Assembly: GCF_010682065.1 (NCBI RefSeq)
Contig: NZ_JAAGWG010000006.1
Location: 174,002 to 238,001 of the forward strand
Length of the DNA: 64,000 nt
Reading direction: 5' to 3'
Source: Blastococcus saxobsidens
GTDB lineage: Bacteria; Actinomycetota; Actinomycetes; Mycobacteriales; Geodermatophilaceae
Shown here: in pieces, positions 53,254 to 63,629 of the stretch
Numbering within the stretch: the first letter of the stretch is position 1
Layout of the letters: the number at the start of each line of letters is the position of its first letter
Translations under genes and position numbers: made by a program
Notes under the pieces: generated by a model
What the model saw: the letters and a program-made list of their open reading frames with translations, nothing else
Told to the model about the DNA's origin: nothing
The model's database searches: none

Positions 53254-54191
53254 TACTCGCGACCCAGGTCGCGGTGCCGCGCCACGGCGGCGACGCCCTC
53301 GGCGCCCAGCCGGCGCGCGAACTCCTCGGCGATCGCCACGCTGCGGTGCTTGCCGCCGGTGCAGCCGACCGCGAGCGTCAGGTACCGCTTCCCCTCGCGC
53401 CGGTAGCCCGGGACGAGCAGCCGCAGCACGTCGACGTAGCGGTCGAGGAACTCCTCGGCACCCTGCTGGCCCAGCACGTAGTCGCGGACGTCGGCGTCGC
53501 GCCCGGTGTGCGAGCGCAGCTCCGGGACCCAGTGCGGGTTGGGCAGGAACCGGGCGTCCACCACCAGGTCGGCGTCCAGCGGCAGGCCGTACTTGAACCC
53601 GAAGCTCATCACCGTCGCGGTCAGCGGCGGCGTGCGCCCCTCCCGGGCGAACGCGTTCTCCAGCGTCGCGCGCAGCTGGTGGACGTTGAGGTCGCTGGTG
53701 TCCACCCAGAGGTCCGCCTCGCCCGCGATGCCGGTGAGCAGCGTGCGCTCGGCCGTGATGCCGTCGATGAGCGTGCCGTTGCCCTGCAGCGGGTGCTCGC
53801 GGCGGTTGGACTCGTAGCGGCGGACCAGGACCTCGTCGCGGGCGTGCACGTAGACCACCCGCGGCCGGTGCCCGGCGCCGGAGAGCACCTTGATGGCCTC
53901 CTGCAGGTCGCTGGAGAAGGCGCGGCTGCGGACGTCGACGACGGCCGCGAAGCGGCGCAGGTCGCCGCGGGCGCCCAGCTCGACCATGGGCAGCAGCAGG
54001 GCCGGCGGGAGGTTGTCGACGACGTACCAGCCGAGGTCCTCCAGCACGCGGCCCGCGCTGTTCTTGCCCGCGCCGGAGAGCCCGGTGACCACCACGACCT
54101 CCAGCGGCGGCGTCTCGGTCGTCGTCGGGTCCAGCGCCGGGGAGACGTCGTTCTGCCGACCGACCGCGGCGCCCTCGGTGCCGGTGGTCAC
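53253..54191 (-). CDS. rapZ: RapZ-family nucleotide-binding protein
   Basis: This 312-residue protein resembles RapZ/YvcJ. The Walker A site reads [10 protein letters not shown], with Asn where Ser/Thr normally binds the Mg-phosphate. Other blocks are [15 protein letters not shown], the switch region [24 protein letters not shown] and the C-terminal [16 protein letters not shown]. In E. coli RapZ controls GlmS through an sRNA; its role in actinobacteria is unclear. The first 28 residues are low-complexity. The GTG at 54191 overlaps the uvrC stop as GTGA. Confidence 0.95.
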   Translation of the reverse strand: MTTGTEGAAVGRQNDVSPALDPTTTETPPLEVVVVTGLSGAGKNSAGRVLEDLGWYVVDNLPPALLLPMVELGARGDLRRFAAVVDVRSRAFSSDLQEAIKVLSGAGHRPRVVYVHARDEVLVRRYESNRREHPLQGNGTLIDGITAERTLLTGIAGEADLWVDTSDLNVHQLRATLENAFAREGRTPPLTATVMSFGFKYGLPLDADLVVDARFLPNPHWVPELRSHTGRDADVRDYVLGQQGAEEFLDRYVDVLRLLVPGYRREGKRYLTLAVGCTGGKHRSVAIAEEFARRLGAEGVAAVARHRDLGRE

Positions 54192-56218
54192 GAGGCCACC
54201 CGCCCGATCTCCGCGGCGTCACCCGAGCCGGGTCGTGGGGCGCCCTGCTCGGCGGGCCCCTGCGGCGCCAGGACCGTCTCGCCCGGCTCGCCGCCCTCCG
54301 GCGTCCCGGCCGGCTCGGCGATCGCCGCCTGCACGGCCTCCGCCGTCCGCCGGCCGATGCCCGGCACCGCCATGAGTTCCTCGACCGTGGCCGCACGCAG
54401 CCGCTTGAGGGATCCGAACTGCTTCATCAGCGCCTTCCGCCGGGCCTCACCCAGGCCCGGGACGTCGTCGAGGAGGGATACCAGCATGCTCGTGGACCGC
54501 TTCTGCCGGTGATAGGTGATGGCGAAGCGGTGCGCCTCGTCGCGCACCCGCTGCAGCAGGTAGAGCGCCTCGGAGGTGCGCGGCAGGATCACCGGGTCGC
54601 TCTCGCCCGGGAGCCACACCTCCTCCATGCGCTTGGCCAGGCCGCAGACCGCGACGTCGACGACGCCCAGCTCGTCGAGGGACCGCGCCGCGGCGGCGAC
54701 CTGCGGCGCCCCACCGTCGACGACCAGCAGGTTCGGCGGGTAGGCGAACCGGCGCGGCCGGCCCTCCTCGGCCGCGACGCCCTGCTCGTCCTTCCGGTCG
54801 GCCTCGTCCTTGAGGTGCCGGGCGAACCGGCGGCGGACGACCTCGGCCATCGCCGCGGTGTCATCGGTGCCGTTTGCGACGGCGAACCGGCGGTAGTCGG
54901 ACTTCTTCGCCAGGCCGTCCTCGAACACGACCATGCTGGCCACCACGTTGGTGCCCTGCACGTGGCTGATGTCGATGCACTCGATCCGCAGCGGGGCGTC
55001 GGGCAGCTCCAGCGCCTCCTGCAGCTCCGACAGCGCCAGGGAGCGCGCGGTGAGGTCGCTGGCGCGCTTGACCCGGTGCCGGGCGAACGCCTCCTTGGCG
55101 TTCCGCTCGACGGTCTCCATCAGGCTGCGCTTGTCGCCGCGCTGCGGGACGCGCAGGGACACCCGACCGCCGCGCAGCTCCTCGAGCAGCTCCACGTAGA
55201 CGTCGGCGTCCTCGGGCAGCTCCGGGACGAGCACCTCGCGGGGCACGGCCTCCCCCGCCTCCCCGACGCCGGTCTGCTCGTCGACGCCGCCGTACACCTG
55301 GAGGAGGAACTGCTCGACCAGCTGCCCGGTGCTGACCTCCTCGACCTTGTCGATGACCCAGCCGCGCTGGCCGCGCACCCGGCCGCCGCGCACGTGGAAG
55401 ACCTGGACGGCGGCCTCGAGCTCGTCCTGGGCGAAGGCCACCACGTCGGCGTCCGTGCCGTCGCCCAGGACCACCGCCTGCTTCTCCATCGCGCGCTTCA
55501 GGGCGCCGAGGTCGTCGCGCAGCCGGGCAGCCTTCTCGTACTCCATCGCCTCCGCGGCCTCGGCCATCTCCCGCTCGAGGCGCTTCGTCATCGAGTCGGT
55601 CCGGCCGGCCATGAAGTCGCAGAAGTCGTCGACGATCTGCCGGTGCTCCTCGGCGCTGACCCGCTCCACGCAGGGCGCGGCGCACTTGCCGATGTAGCCG
55701 AGCAGGCAGGGCCGGCCGATCTGCCCGGCCCGCTTGAAGACGCCGTTGGAGCAGGTCCGCGCCGGGAAGACGCGGGTCAGCGTGTCGAGGGTCTCGCGGA
55801 TGGCCCAGGCGTGGGCGTAGGGCCCGAAGTACCGGACGCCCTTCTTCTTCGGGCCGCGCATGACCTGCAGCCGCGGGAACTCCTCGTTGACCGTGACCGC
55901 CAGCGAGGGGTAGCTCTTGTCGTCGCGGTAGCGGACGTTGAACCGCGGGTCGAACTCCTTGATCCAGTTGTACTCGAGCTGGAGGGCCTCGACCTCGGTG
56001 CCGACGACGGTCCACTCGACGCTCGCCGCCGTCGTCACCATCTGGCGGGTGCGGGGGTGCAGCCCCGCGACGTCGGCGAAATAGCTGTTCAGCCGCTGCC
56101 GGAGGCTCTTGGCCTTGCCGACGTAGATGACCCGGCCGTTCGGGTCGCGGAACCGGTAGACCCCGGGGGTCTCGGGGATCGAGCCGACCGCGGGGCGGTA
56201 CGTGGACGGATCGGCCAT
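54188..56218 (-). CDS. uvrC: UvrC, excinuclease ABC subunit C
   Basis: This 676-residue nuclease makes both incisions in nucleotide excision repair. Domains in order are the GIY-YIG N-terminal nuclease ([21 protein letters not shown]), a Cys cluster, the UVR motif ([17 protein letters not shown]), the RNase H-like nuclease ([11 protein letters not shown] and [12 protein letters not shown]) and C-terminal helix-hairpin-helix repeats ([13 protein letters not shown]). A Pro/Gly-rich tail of about 40 residues follows. The ATG at 56218 lies 6 nt after a TAGTGT -10 box, so a leaderless mRNA is likely. Its partner uvrA is at 58.4-61.3 kb. Confidence 0.98.
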   Translation of the reverse strand: MADPSTYRPAVGSIPETPGVYRFRDPNGRVIYVGKAKSLRQRLNSYFADVAGLHPRTRQMVTTAASVEWTVVGTEVEALQLEYNWIKEFDPRFNVRYRDDKSYPSLAVTVNEEFPRLQVMRGPKKKGVRYFGPYAHAWAIRETLDTLTRVFPARTCSNGVFKRAGQIGRPCLLGYIGKCAAPCVERVSAEEHRQIVDDFCDFMAGRTDSMTKRLEREMAEAAEAMEYEKAARLRDDLGALKRAMEKQAVVLGDGTDADVVAFAQDELEAAVQVFHVRGGRVRGQRGWVIDKVEEVSTGQLVEQFLLQVYGGVDEQTGVGEAGEAVPREVLVPELPEDADVYVELLEELRGGRVSLRVPQRGDKRSLMETVERNAKEAFARHRVKRASDLTARSLALSELQEALELPDAPLRIECIDISHVQGTNVVASMVVFEDGLAKKSDYRRFAVANGTDDTAAMAEVVRRRFARHLKDEADRKDEQGVAAEEGRPRRFAYPPNLLVVDGGAPQVAAAARSLDELGVVDVAVCGLAKRMEEVWLPGESDPVILPRTSEALYLLQRVRDEAHRFAITYHRQKRSTSMLVSLLDDVPGLGEARRKALMKQFGSLKRLRAATVEELMAVPGIGRRTAEAVQAAIAEPAGTPEGGEPGETVLAPQGPAEQGAPRPGSGDAAEIGRVAS

Positions 56219-56224
56219 GTCCCC

Positions 56225-56230
56225 ACACTA
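56225..56230 (-). promoter_or_regulatory. -10 box for uvrC-rapZ-yvcK
   Basis: The minus strand reads TAGTGT, then 6 nt, then the ATG at 56218. Leaderless transcription is predicted. Confidence 0.5.
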
Positions 56231-56364
56231 GGTCGCGGGTGCGACACGCCGTCAGCGGCCGCACCCGTCCGTCCCACCCGTCACAGGCGCCGCCGGTGGG
56301 AGCCGGACATGCCACCGGAGCGGGGCCCGAGGGCCTCGCTCCGGGTGGTGCTCGGTCGAGCGGT

Positions 56365-56670
56365 TCAGCCCACCGGCTGCGACCGGCGGACGGCGACGGT
56401 CGGCACGCGCGCGGCGACCGCCGACGCGCCGCGGGTCGCCAGGCGGGCCACCCTGCGGGACAGCGCCACTGCCGCCAGCAACCCGACCGGGACGGCGACG
56501 AAGTCGAAGGCGTCGGCCACCACGTCCTTCGTCACCACCACCAGGGAGAGGCCGAGGAGGGCGACCAGGACGACGGCGGAGAGGATTCCCGAACCCCGGG
56601 ACCCTTTGCCCTGCCACGGCTGGCCGCAGTGGGCCATGTCCGGGTCGCAGTCGGGCGTGAGTGCGCTCAT
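56365..56670 (-). CDS. Small membrane protein, 101 aa, under a CRP-like promoter
   Basis: This 101-residue protein starts with a short Cys-containing region (LTPDCDPDMAHCGQPW), then has two hydrophobic helices (GILSAVVLVALLGLSLVVV and AFDFVAVPVGLLAAVAL) and a basic C-terminus. I do not recognise a family. The ATG at 56670 follows GAGGAGG at ideal spacing, which strongly supports this start. Two CRP-like sites flank its predicted promoter. Confidence 0.7.
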   Translation of the reverse strand: MSALTPDCDPDMAHCGQPWQGKGSRGSGILSAVVLVALLGLSLVVVTKDVVADAFDFVAVPVGLLAAVALSRRVARLATRGASAVAARVPTVAVRRSQPVG

Positions 56671-56704
56671 CGCGGCCTCCTCGTGGAGTGCAGGCAGCAC
56701 CCCG

Positions 56705-56718
56705 GTGACGTCGGTCAC
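56705..56718. promoter_or_regulatory. CRP-like site 1
   Basis: GTGA-CGTCGG-TCAC followed by A gives GGTGA-N6-TCACA, 9 of 10 positions of the CRP/GlxR consensus. It lies just downstream of the predicted -10 box (minus strand), 35-48 nt before the ATG at 56670. Confidence 0.5.
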
Positions 56719-56722
56719 ACAG

Positions 56723-56752
56723 AGGGTACGCCTCCAGTGACATCTCTCACAA
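56723..56752 (-). promoter_or_regulatory. Promoter of the 101-aa membrane protein gene
   Basis: On the minus strand TTGTGA (56752-56747) and TACCCT (56728-56723) are separated by 18 nt, a plausible -35/-10 pair. The -35 overlaps CRP-like site 2. Confidence 0.45.
56737..56750. promoter_or_regulatory. CRP-like site 2
   Basis: AGTGA-CATCTC-TCACA matches 9 of 10 CRP/GlxR consensus positions. Its centre is 32 bp from site 1, about three helical turns. Confidence 0.5.
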
Positions 56753-56954
56753 CCCCCTGGCCGACGGCGCCGGCCGCACGGTCGACCTGCGCCGGACTCC
56801 ACGTCCGGGGCCAGGGCCGGGTCGAGCGTCACCACGGTCACCGACGACGCCCAGGCGACGCCGACCCGCCGGCCGACCAGGGCCCGGCCGGCGCACGAGA
56901 GGCAGACCCCTCACCCCGGGCAGGGACCCCGCTGCACCGCCCCCGGGCGAGGGA

Positions 56955-56983
56955 TTGACCGCTCTGGCTAACTCCGTTAGCTT
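56955..56983 (+). promoter_or_regulatory. Promoter and TetR-type operator of the hydrolase operon
   Basis: TTGACC (56955) and TAGCTT (56978) are separated by 17 nt. A perfect inverted repeat, GCTAAC-TCC-GTTAGC (56967-56981), fills the spacer and overlaps the -10. This is the geometry of a repressor operator, likely bound by the TetR protein encoded two genes on. Confidence 0.6.
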
Positions 56984-57021
56984 TGCGGCTGTCAGCAGTA
57001 GCCAGCGTGGATGGGGTCAGC

Positions 57022-57831
57022 ATGGACACGACGCAGTACCTGGAGCGCCCCGAAGGCCGGATCGCCTACGAGGTGGCCGGGGAGGGCCCGCTCGTCGTCT
57101 GCCTGCCCGGGATGGGCGATCTCCGCAGCGCGTACCGATTCACGGTCCCGGCGCTCTTCGCGGCGGGTCACCGGGTCGCCACCGTGGACCTCCGCGGGCA
57201 CGGCGACAGCGACGCGACGTTCACCCGCTACGACGACGTGGCGGCCGGCGAGGACGTGCTCACCCTGATCGAGAACCTGGGCGGACCGGCCATCGTGGTG
57301 GGGAACTCCATGGGGGCCGGGGCCGCGGTGTGGGCCGCTGCCGAGCGGCCGGAGCTGGTGCGCGGGCTGGCCCTGGTCGGCCCGTTCGTGCGCAACCCGC
57401 CGATCGGTGCGCTGATGCGGGGCCTGGTCCGCGTGCTCCTGGCCCGCCCGTGGGCACGCCCGGTCTGGGGGCTGTACTACCCCTCGCTCTCCCCCGGGCG
57501 GAAGCCGGACGACTTCGCCGCCCACCGCCGGGCGATCGCCGACAGCATGCGGCGTCCCGGCCGGACCCGGGCCTTCGCGGCGACGACCCGGACCGATCAC
57601 ACCCCGGCGGAGGAGCGACTGCCGCAGGTGCGGCAACCGGTCCTCGTCGTCATGGGTGCCTCCGACCCCGACTTCGCCGACCCGGCGGCGGAGGCGCAAT
57701 GGATCGCCGACCGGCTGCGCGCCGACGTCCTGCTCGTGCCCGACGCCGGGCACTATCCCCAGGCGGACGCGCCGGAGCTGGTCAACCCGCGCCTGGTCGA
57801 CTTCTGCCGGTCGGTGGTCGCCGGTGCCTAG
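57022..57831 (+). CDS. Alpha/beta hydrolase
   Basis: This 269-residue alpha/beta-fold hydrolase has the oxyanion region CLPGMGDLRSAYR, the nucleophile elbow VVGNSMGAG (Ser), a late acidic residue in DPDFAD and the His in AGHYPQAD. It would hydrolyse an ester or related small molecule; the substrate is unknown. I chose the ATG at 57022 rather than upstream starts at 56983 because those lie within or next to the promoter. It is followed by an overlapping TetR gene, which suggests the substrate or product acts as inducer. Confidence 0.9.
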   Translation: MDTTQYLERPEGRIAYEVAGEGPLVVCLPGMGDLRSAYRFTVPALFAAGHRVATVDLRGHGDSDATFTRYDDVAAGEDVLTLIENLGGPAIVVGNSMGAGAAVWAAAERPELVRGLALVGPFVRNPPIGALMRGLVRVLLARPWARPVWGLYYPSLSPGRKPDDFAAHRRAIADSMRRPGRTRAFAATTRTDHTPAEERLPQVRQPVLVVMGASDPDFADPAAEAQWIADRLRADVLLVPDAGHYPQADAPELVNPRLVDFCRSVVAGA

Positions 57832-58399
57832 GGCCGGGCTGACGCCCGAGCGGGTCGCGAGGGAGGCTGCGGACGTCGCCGACGAGCTGGGCTTCGACCG
57901 GCTCACCCTGGCCGCCGTCGCCCAACGGCTGGGTGTGCGGCTGCCCAGCCTCTACAAGCACATCGACTCCCTGGACGGGCTCCGCCGGGACGTCGCCGTC
58001 CTGGGCACGGTCCAGCTGACGCAGGCGATCACCGACGCCGCCGTGGGGCGCTCCGGGGAGGCGGCCCTGCACGCCCTGGCCACGGCCTACCGGGACTTCG
58101 CCCGCGGCCACCCAGGCCGGTACGCGGCCTCGGTGCGCGCACCGGACCCCGGCGACGCCGAGCACGTGAAGGCGGCCGACGCCGCCCTGCGGATCGTGCT
58201 CGCCGTCCTCGCCGGCTACGGCCTGACCGGCGAGGACGCGATCGACGCCACCCGCTCGCTGCGGGCGGCGCTGCACGGGTTCGTGACCCTGGAGGCGGCC
58301 GGCGGCTTCGGGATGCCCCGGGACGTCGACCGGTCGTTCGACCGGTTCCTGACGTCGTTCGACACCACCGTGCGGAACTGGTCGGGGCGCACGCGCTGA
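57824..58399 (+). CDS. TetR-family regulator
   Basis: This 191-residue regulator has an N-terminal TetR HTH (GFDRLTLAAVAQRLGVRLPSLYKHIDSLDGLRRDVAV) and a WHG-type C-terminal ligand domain (RSLRAALHGFVTLEAAGGFGMPRDVDRSFDRFL). The GTG at 57824 lies inside the hydrolase gene (8-bp overlap), so the two are coupled. It probably binds GCTAAC-TCC-GTTAGC upstream of the hydrolase and represses its own operon. It is convergent with uvrA, 19 bp away. Confidence 0.92.
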   Translation: MPRAGLTPERVAREAADVADELGFDRLTLAAVAQRLGVRLPSLYKHIDSLDGLRRDVAVLGTVQLTQAITDAAVGRSGEAALHALATAYRDFARGHPGRYAASVRAPDPGDAEHVKAADAALRIVLAVLAGYGLTGEDAIDATRSLRAALHGFVTLEAAGGFGMPRDVDRSFDRFLTSFDTTVRNWSGRTR

Positions 58400-58418
58400 G
58401 CCCGCGCCCCGACCTCCG

Positions 58419-61316
58419 TCAGCTCGCCTTCTTGCGGGTCCGCTTCTTCACCGGACCGGCCGCGGCCGCGGCGATCGCGTCGGTGTCGAGCATCGGCACC
58501 AGATACCGGCCGGTGTGGCTCTCCTGCACCGTGGCCACGAACTCCGGCGGGCCCTCCGCGACGACGGAGCCGCCGCGGAAGCCGCCCTCCGGCCCCATGT
58601 CGATCAGCCAGTCGGCGCTCTTGATCACGTCGAGGTTGTGCTCGATGACGATGACCGAGTTGCCCTTCTCGACCAGCCCCTGGAGCACGATCAGCAGCTT
58701 CCTGATGTCCTCGAAGTGCAGACCGGTGGTCGGCTCGTCGAGGACGTAGATGCTGCGGCCGTTCGAGCGCTTCTGCAGCTCGCTGGCTAGCTTCACCCGC
58801 TGCGCCTCGCCACCGGAGAGGGTGGTGGCCGGCTGACCCAGCCGTACGTACCCCAGCCCGACCTCGGTGAGGGTGCGCAGGTACCGGGCGATCGCCGGGA
58901 TGGCGGCGAAGAAGTCCGCGGCCTCCTCGATCGGCATGTCGAGGATCTCCGACACCGTCTTGCCCTTGTAGTGCACCTCGAGGGTCTCGCGGTTGAACCG
59001 GGCGCCCTTGCACACCTCGCACGGCACGTAGACGTCGGGCAGGAAGTTCATCTCGATCTTCAGCGTGCCGTCGCCGGAGCACGCCTCGCAGCGGCCGCCC
59101 TTGACGTTGAAGGAGAACCGCCCGGGCAGGTAGCCGCGCATCTTCGCCTCGGTCGTGCTGGCGAACAGCTTGCGGACGTGGTCCCAGACGCCGGTGTAGG
59201 TGGCCGGGTTGGACCGCGGGGTGCGGCCGATCGGTGACTGGTCGACGTGCACCACCTTGTCCAGGTGCTCCAGGCCGGTGATGGTGCGGTGCCGGCCCGG
59301 CACCTGCCGCGCCCGGTTCAGCTGGTTGGCCAGCGTCGTGTAGAGGATGTCGTTGACCAGCGTCGACTTGCCCGACCCCGACACCCCGGTGACCGCCACC
59401 AGGCAACCGAGCGGGAACGTCACGTCGATGCCGCGCAGGTTGTTCTCACGGGCACCCTTGACGACCAGCTCCCGCCCCGGCTCCGGCGCGCGCCGCTTTT
59501 CCGGGACGGCGATGACCTTCCGGCCGGAGAGGTAGGCGCCGGTCAGCGACCGCTCGCTGGCCAGCAGCTGCTCCACCGTGCCGCTGACGACGACCTCGCC
59601 GCCGTGCTCGCCGGCACCCGGCCCGATGTCGACCACCCAGTCCGCGACCTTGATGGTGTCCTCGTCGTGCTCGACGACGATGAGGGTGTTGCCCATGTCG
59701 CGCAACCGCACGAGGGTCTCGATGAGCCGGGTGTTGTCGCGCTGGTGCAGGCCGATCGACGGCTCGTCCAGCACGTAGAGGACCCCCACGAGGCCGGAGC
59801 CGATCTGGGTGGCCAGCCGGATGCGCTGCGCCTCGCCACCGGCCAGGGTGGCGGCGGGCCGCTCGAGGGAGAGGTAGTCCAGGCCGACGTCGACCAGGAA
59901 GGACAGCCGGGCCTGGATCTCGCGGAGGACCTGGTCGGCGATGGCCTTCTCCCGCTCGCCCAGTTCGAGGGCGCCCAGCCACTGCGACGCCTCGCCGATC
60001 GACAGACTGGTGACCTCGGCGATGGACCGGCCGCTCATCTTGACGGCGAGGATCTCGGGCTTGAGCCGCGTCCCGTGGCAGACGGCGCACGGGACGTCGC
60101 GCATGTAGCCCTCGTACTTGTCGCGCATGTACTCGCTGTCGGTGTCGTCGTGGCGGCGCTCCAGGAACGGGAGCACCCCCTCGAAGGCGGCGTAGTAGCT
60201 GCGCTCGCGGCCGTAGCGGTTCTTGTAGCGGACGTGCACCTGGTCGGGCGAGCCGTGCAGGATCGCCTTCTGCACCTTGGCCGGCAGCCGCTCCCACGGC
60301 TCGTCCATCGAGAAGCCGATCTGCTGGGACAGGCCGGTGAGCAGCCGGGTGAAGTACTCGTTGCTCATCGAGCTCGACCAGGGCGCGATCGCCCCCTGGC
60401 CGAGGCTCTTTCCGGGGTCGGGCACGACGAGCTCGGGGTCGACCTCCTTGCGGGTGCCGATGCCGGTGCACTCCGGGCAGGCGCCGAACGGGGAGTTGAA
60501 GGAGAAGGAGCGGGGCTCGAGCGCCTCGAAGGACAGCCCGTCGTCGACGCAGGCGAGGTGCTCGGAGAAGGTGCGCTCGCGGTGCGGGTCGTCCTCGGGG
60601 AGGTCGACGAACTCCAGGACGACGAGACCCCCGGCGAGGCCGAGCGCCGTCTCCACCGAGTCGGTGAGCCGGCGCTTGGCGCTCTCCTTCACCGTGAGGC
60701 GGTCGACGATGACCTCGATGCTGTGCTTCTCCTGCTTCTTCAGCGTCGGGGGTTCGGTGAGCGGGTGCACCGTCCCGTCGACGCGGACGCGGGAGAAGCC
60801 CTGCGTCTGCAGGGAGCTGAACAGGTCGACGTACTCGCCCTTGCGGGCCCGGACGACCGGGGCGAGCACCTGGAAGCGGGTGCCCTCCTCCATGGCCAGC
60901 ACCTGGTCGACGATCTGCTGCGGGGTCTGCCTGGAGATGGGCTTCCCGCAGTTCGGGCAGTGCGGCTGCCCGGCGCGCGCGTAGAGCAGACGCAGGTAGT
61001 CGTAGATCTCGGTGATCGTGCCGACGGTCGAGCGAGGGTTGCGATTGGTCGCCTTCTGGTCGATCGACACCGCGGGTGACAGTCCCTCGATGAAGTCCAC
61101 GTCGGGCTTGTCCATCTGGCCGAGGAACTGCCGGGCGTAGGCCGACAGCGACTCCACGTACCGGCGCTGCCCCTCGGCGAAGATCGTGTCGAACGCCAGA
61201 CTGGACTTGCCCGAGCCGGAGAGCCCCGTGAAGACGATGAGCGCGTCACGGGGGAGGTCGATGGTGACGTTCTTGAGGTTGTGCTCACGGGCGCCGCGGA
61301 CGACGAGCCGGTCCAT
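58419..61316 (-). CDS. uvrA: UvrA, excinuclease ABC subunit A
   Basis: This 965-residue damage-recognition ATPase has two ABC modules with Walker [10 protein letters not shown] (about residue 31) and GVSGSGKST, and signature sequences LAGGEAQR and LSGGEAQR. Zinc cysteines are visible in CPNCGK, CPECTG, CEACSG and CEVCKG. The ATG at 61316 begins [17 protein letters not shown], the standard N-terminus. A Lys/Arg-rich tail (KKRTRKKAS) ends it. Its partner uvrC is 2.2 kb away in the same orientation. Confidence 0.98.
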   Translation of the reverse strand: MDRLVVRGAREHNLKNVTIDLPRDALIVFTGLSGSGKSSLAFDTIFAEGQRRYVESLSAYARQFLGQMDKPDVDFIEGLSPAVSIDQKATNRNPRSTVGTITEIYDYLRLLYARAGQPHCPNCGKPISRQTPQQIVDQVLAMEEGTRFQVLAPVVRARKGEYVDLFSSLQTQGFSRVRVDGTVHPLTEPPTLKKQEKHSIEVIVDRLTVKESAKRRLTDSVETALGLAGGLVVLEFVDLPEDDPHRERTFSEHLACVDDGLSFEALEPRSFSFNSPFGACPECTGIGTRKEVDPELVVPDPGKSLGQGAIAPWSSSMSNEYFTRLLTGLSQQIGFSMDEPWERLPAKVQKAILHGSPDQVHVRYKNRYGRERSYYAAFEGVLPFLERRHDDTDSEYMRDKYEGYMRDVPCAVCHGTRLKPEILAVKMSGRSIAEVTSLSIGEASQWLGALELGEREKAIADQVLREIQARLSFLVDVGLDYLSLERPAATLAGGEAQRIRLATQIGSGLVGVLYVLDEPSIGLHQRDNTRLIETLVRLRDMGNTLIVVEHDEDTIKVADWVVDIGPGAGEHGGEVVVSGTVEQLLASERSLTGAYLSGRKVIAVPEKRRAPEPGRELVVKGARENNLRGIDVTFPLGCLVAVTGVSGSGKSTLVNDILYTTLANQLNRARQVPGRHRTITGLEHLDKVVHVDQSPIGRTPRSNPATYTGVWDHVRKLFASTTEAKMRGYLPGRFSFNVKGGRCEACSGDGTLKIEMNFLPDVYVPCEVCKGARFNRETLEVHYKGKTVSEILDMPIEEAADFFAAIPAIARYLRTLTEVGLGYVRLGQPATTLSGGEAQRVKLASELQKRSNGRSIYVLDEPTTGLHFEDIRKLLIVLQGLVEKGNSVIVIEHNLDVIKSADWLIDMGPEGGFRGGSVVAEGPPEFVATVQESHTGRYLVPMLDTDAIAAAAAGPVKKRTRKKAS

Positions 61317-61467
61317 GTGATCCCTGTCGGTCGCTGGGTGGATATCGCGGTGGTGCGGGGCGGCGGCCGTGGCGCGGTCGCGGTCGGTGGGTACAACGCC
61401 GGGCCGTTCCGCGAACGTCCGCCGGGCAACTGTGACCTGCGCCCGGGCGGTGTGCCGGGCGGTGGTC

Positions 61468-62907
61468 TCAGCCGGCCGCCGGGGAGGTGGGGTCGAAGAC
61501 GGGGGCGTACCGGCGCCAGGGCAGCTGCCGCTCGAGTTCCCCGCTCAGCCAGAGTAGACGCGCCTCGGAGCCGGGCGGACCGACCAGCTGGACGGGTACC
61601 GGCGGCCCCGCCGGACGGCTCGCGGCCGGCAGCACGGCGGCCGGGATGCCGGCCAGGTTCCAGGCCGCGGTCCACGGCGCCCACCGCGCGTTCGCGGTGA
61701 TGTTGGCCAGGAAGCCGCGCTCGTGCCACGGCCGCGCGGGCAGCGGCGGCCCGGTGGTCACCGGCGTCAGCAGCACGTCGACGTCGTCGAAGAAGCGGGT
61801 CATCCGCTCGCGGAACCGCTCCTGGGTGCGCGGCCGGACCAGCCCGAGCCGCCGGACGACCCGGCCGATGCGGGCGTGGGTGCGGCTGCGCGGCTGCAGC
61901 TCGGCTCGGTCGATGCCCAGGAACTCCGCGTCGTCCTCCGCGCCGGCCATCCAGCGGACGAGGGCGCCGGCGGCAGCCGCCGGCGTGATCGGCGGGTTCC
62001 GCCGCACGACGGTGTGCCCGGCCGCGCGGAGCTGGGCCACCACGGCGTCCACCGCGGCGCGGGTGGCGGCGTCGGCGCCCACCCCGGGGACCGGGGACCG
62101 GGTGCTGACCGCGATCCTCAGCGGGCGGCCCGGGCCGGCCGGCGGTGCCGGGTCCTCCCCCGCCAGCACCGCGTGCGCCACCGCCAGGTCGGCCACCGTG
62201 GTGGCGAGCGCGCCGTTGACGGCCATGCCCGACCAGTCGTCGGCCCCGATGCCGCCGGGCACCACTCCAGTGCCGGGCTTCAGGGTGACCAGCCCGCAGG
62301 CCGCCGCCGGCAGCCGCAGCGAGCCCATGCCGTCGTTGCCGTGCGCGATCGGGACGCCGCCCGCGGCCACCGCCGCGGCGCTCCCGCCGGAGCTGCCGGC
62401 GGGCGACAGGGCGGTGTCCCAGGGGTTGCGGCTGACCGTGCCGGGGCCGTCCGTGGCCGCGTAGAGGCAGAGCTCGGGGGCGCGGGTGATGCCGACGACG
62501 ACGGCGCCGGCCTTGCGCAGCCGCGTGACCACCGGGTGGTCCCTGGACTCGGGACCGGCGGTGCGGGCGGGAGAACCGTCGGTGCAGGTCTCCCCCGCGA
62601 CGGCGACGTTGTCCTTGATCGCGACCGGAACCCCGGCCAGCGGCAGGGCGAAACGGGTCAGGCTGGCGTCCACGGCCGCCGCCTCCAGCAGGGCGGCCTC
62701 CCGCCGGACCACGCGGAAGGCCCCGACCCGGGCGTCCACGGCCTCGATGTGGTCGAGGTGCGCGCGGACGACGTCGACCGCGGTGACCTCCCCGGCGCGC
62801 ACCAGCGCGGCGATCTCCGTCGCGGGCAGACCCACCACGGACGCCGCCGACCGGGCCCCGCCCCCGGCGTCACCCTGAGCTGTGCCGACACCTCCGCTAG
62901 CGTCCAT
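61468..62907 (-). CDS. Amidase-signature enzyme
   Basis: This 479-residue protein of the amidase-signature family uses a Ser-cisSer-Lys triad: Lys in VAIKDNVAV, cis-Ser in [14 protein letters not shown] and the nucleophile in [13 protein letters not shown]. It would hydrolyse a carboxamide; it is not GatA by context (no gatB or gatC). The ATG at 62907 lies 6 nt after a TACGGT -10 box. It is divergent from the MBL-fold gene. The substrate is unknown. Confidence 0.9.
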   Translation of the reverse strand: MDASGGVGTAQGDAGGGARSAASVVGLPATEIAALVRAGEVTAVDVVRAHLDHIEAVDARVGAFRVVRREAALLEAAAVDASLTRFALPLAGVPVAIKDNVAVAGETCTDGSPARTAGPESRDHPVVTRLRKAGAVVVGITRAPELCLYAATDGPGTVSRNPWDTALSPAGSSGGSAAAVAAGGVPIAHGNDGMGSLRLPAAACGLVTLKPGTGVVPGGIGADDWSGMAVNGALATTVADLAVAHAVLAGEDPAPPAGPGRPLRIAVSTRSPVPGVGADAATRAAVDAVVAQLRAAGHTVVRRNPPITPAAAAGALVRWMAGAEDDAEFLGIDRAELQPRSRTHARIGRVVRRLGLVRPRTQERFRERMTRFFDDVDVLLTPVTTGPPLPARPWHERGFLANITANARWAPWTAAWNLAGIPAAVLPAASRPAGPPVPVQLVGPPGSEARLLWLSGELERQLPWRRYAPVFDPTSPAAG

Positions 62908-62913
62908 GCCTGG

Positions 62914-62919
62914 ACCGTA
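62914..62919 (-). promoter_or_regulatory. -10 box for the amidase gene
   Basis: The minus strand reads TACGGT, then 6 nt, then the ATG at 62907. A leaderless mRNA is predicted. Confidence 0.5.
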
Positions 62920-62954
62920 ACGGCGTCCGCCGACACTTTCCGAACGGAGTCCGG

Positions 62955-63623
62955 ATGAGCACCGCGAAGTACACCGGCGAGGTCGAGGTCGGCGGGCCCG
63001 CCGACGTGCGGGAGCTGCCCGGACTCACGATCAGCAAGGTGGCCGTCAGCGAGATGGCCAACAACGCCTACCTGCTGCGCTGCACCGCGACCGGCGAGGC
63101 GCTGCTCGTCGACGCGGCCGCCGAGCCGGAGACCCTGCGCGCCCTCGTCGGCGACGTCGACCTGCGCACCGTCGTCACCACGCACGGGCACTGGGACCAC
63201 CACCGCGCGCTGCCGGAGGTCGTGGCCGCCACCGGTGCGGTCACCGTCGCGCACCCCGCCGACGGTGCCGACCTCCCGGTACCGGTCCAGCGGCCCGTCG
63301 AGCACGGCGACACCGTCGCCGTCGGCGACCAGACGCTCGAGGTGGTGCACCTGCGCGGGCACACGCCCGGCAGCATCGCCCTCGTCTGGCGCGGGCCGGA
63401 CGACGCCGGGGTGCACGTCTTCACCGGCGACAGCCTCTTCCCGGGAGGGGTCGGCAACACCCAGCAGGACGCCGCCCGGTTCGCCAGCCTGATCGACGAC
63501 GTCGAGCAGCGGCTGTTCGCCGTCCTCCCCGACGAGACCTGGGTCTACCCGGGCCACGGCAAGGACACGACGATCGGCGCGGAGCGCCCGCACCTCGCGG
63601 AGTGGCGCGAGCGCGGCTGGTGA
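62955..63623 (+). CDS. MBL-fold metallo-hydrolase
   Basis: This 222-residue metallo-beta-lactamase-fold protein has the zinc motif THGHWDHHRAL, later ligands in LRGHTPGS, TGDSLFPGGVG and YPGHG, and resembles glyoxalase II-like hydrolases. The ATG at 62955 follows CGGAG. An MBL-fold gene near uvrA is common in actinobacteria, but no functional link is established. The substrate is unknown; a thioester or mycothiol conjugate would fit the phylum. Confidence 0.92.
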   Translation: MSTAKYTGEVEVGGPADVRELPGLTISKVAVSEMANNAYLLRCTATGEALLVDAAAEPETLRALVGDVDLRTVVTTHGHWDHHRALPEVVAATGAVTVAHPADGADLPVPVQRPVEHGDTVAVGDQTLEVVHLRGHTPGSIALVWRGPDDAGVHVFTGDSLFPGGVGNTQQDAARFASLIDDVEQRLFAVLPDETWVYPGHGKDTTIGAERPHLAEWRERGW

Positions 63624-63629
63624 GCCTGC

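Larger units (their letters stand above)
56671..57021. other. 351-bp divergent regulatory region
   Basis: I see no gene here. The left part holds the promoter and two CRP-like sites of the 101-aa membrane protein. The right part holds the promoter and palindromic operator of the hydrolase-TetR pair. The middle (about 56760-56950) shows nothing recognisable. Confidence 0.6.
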
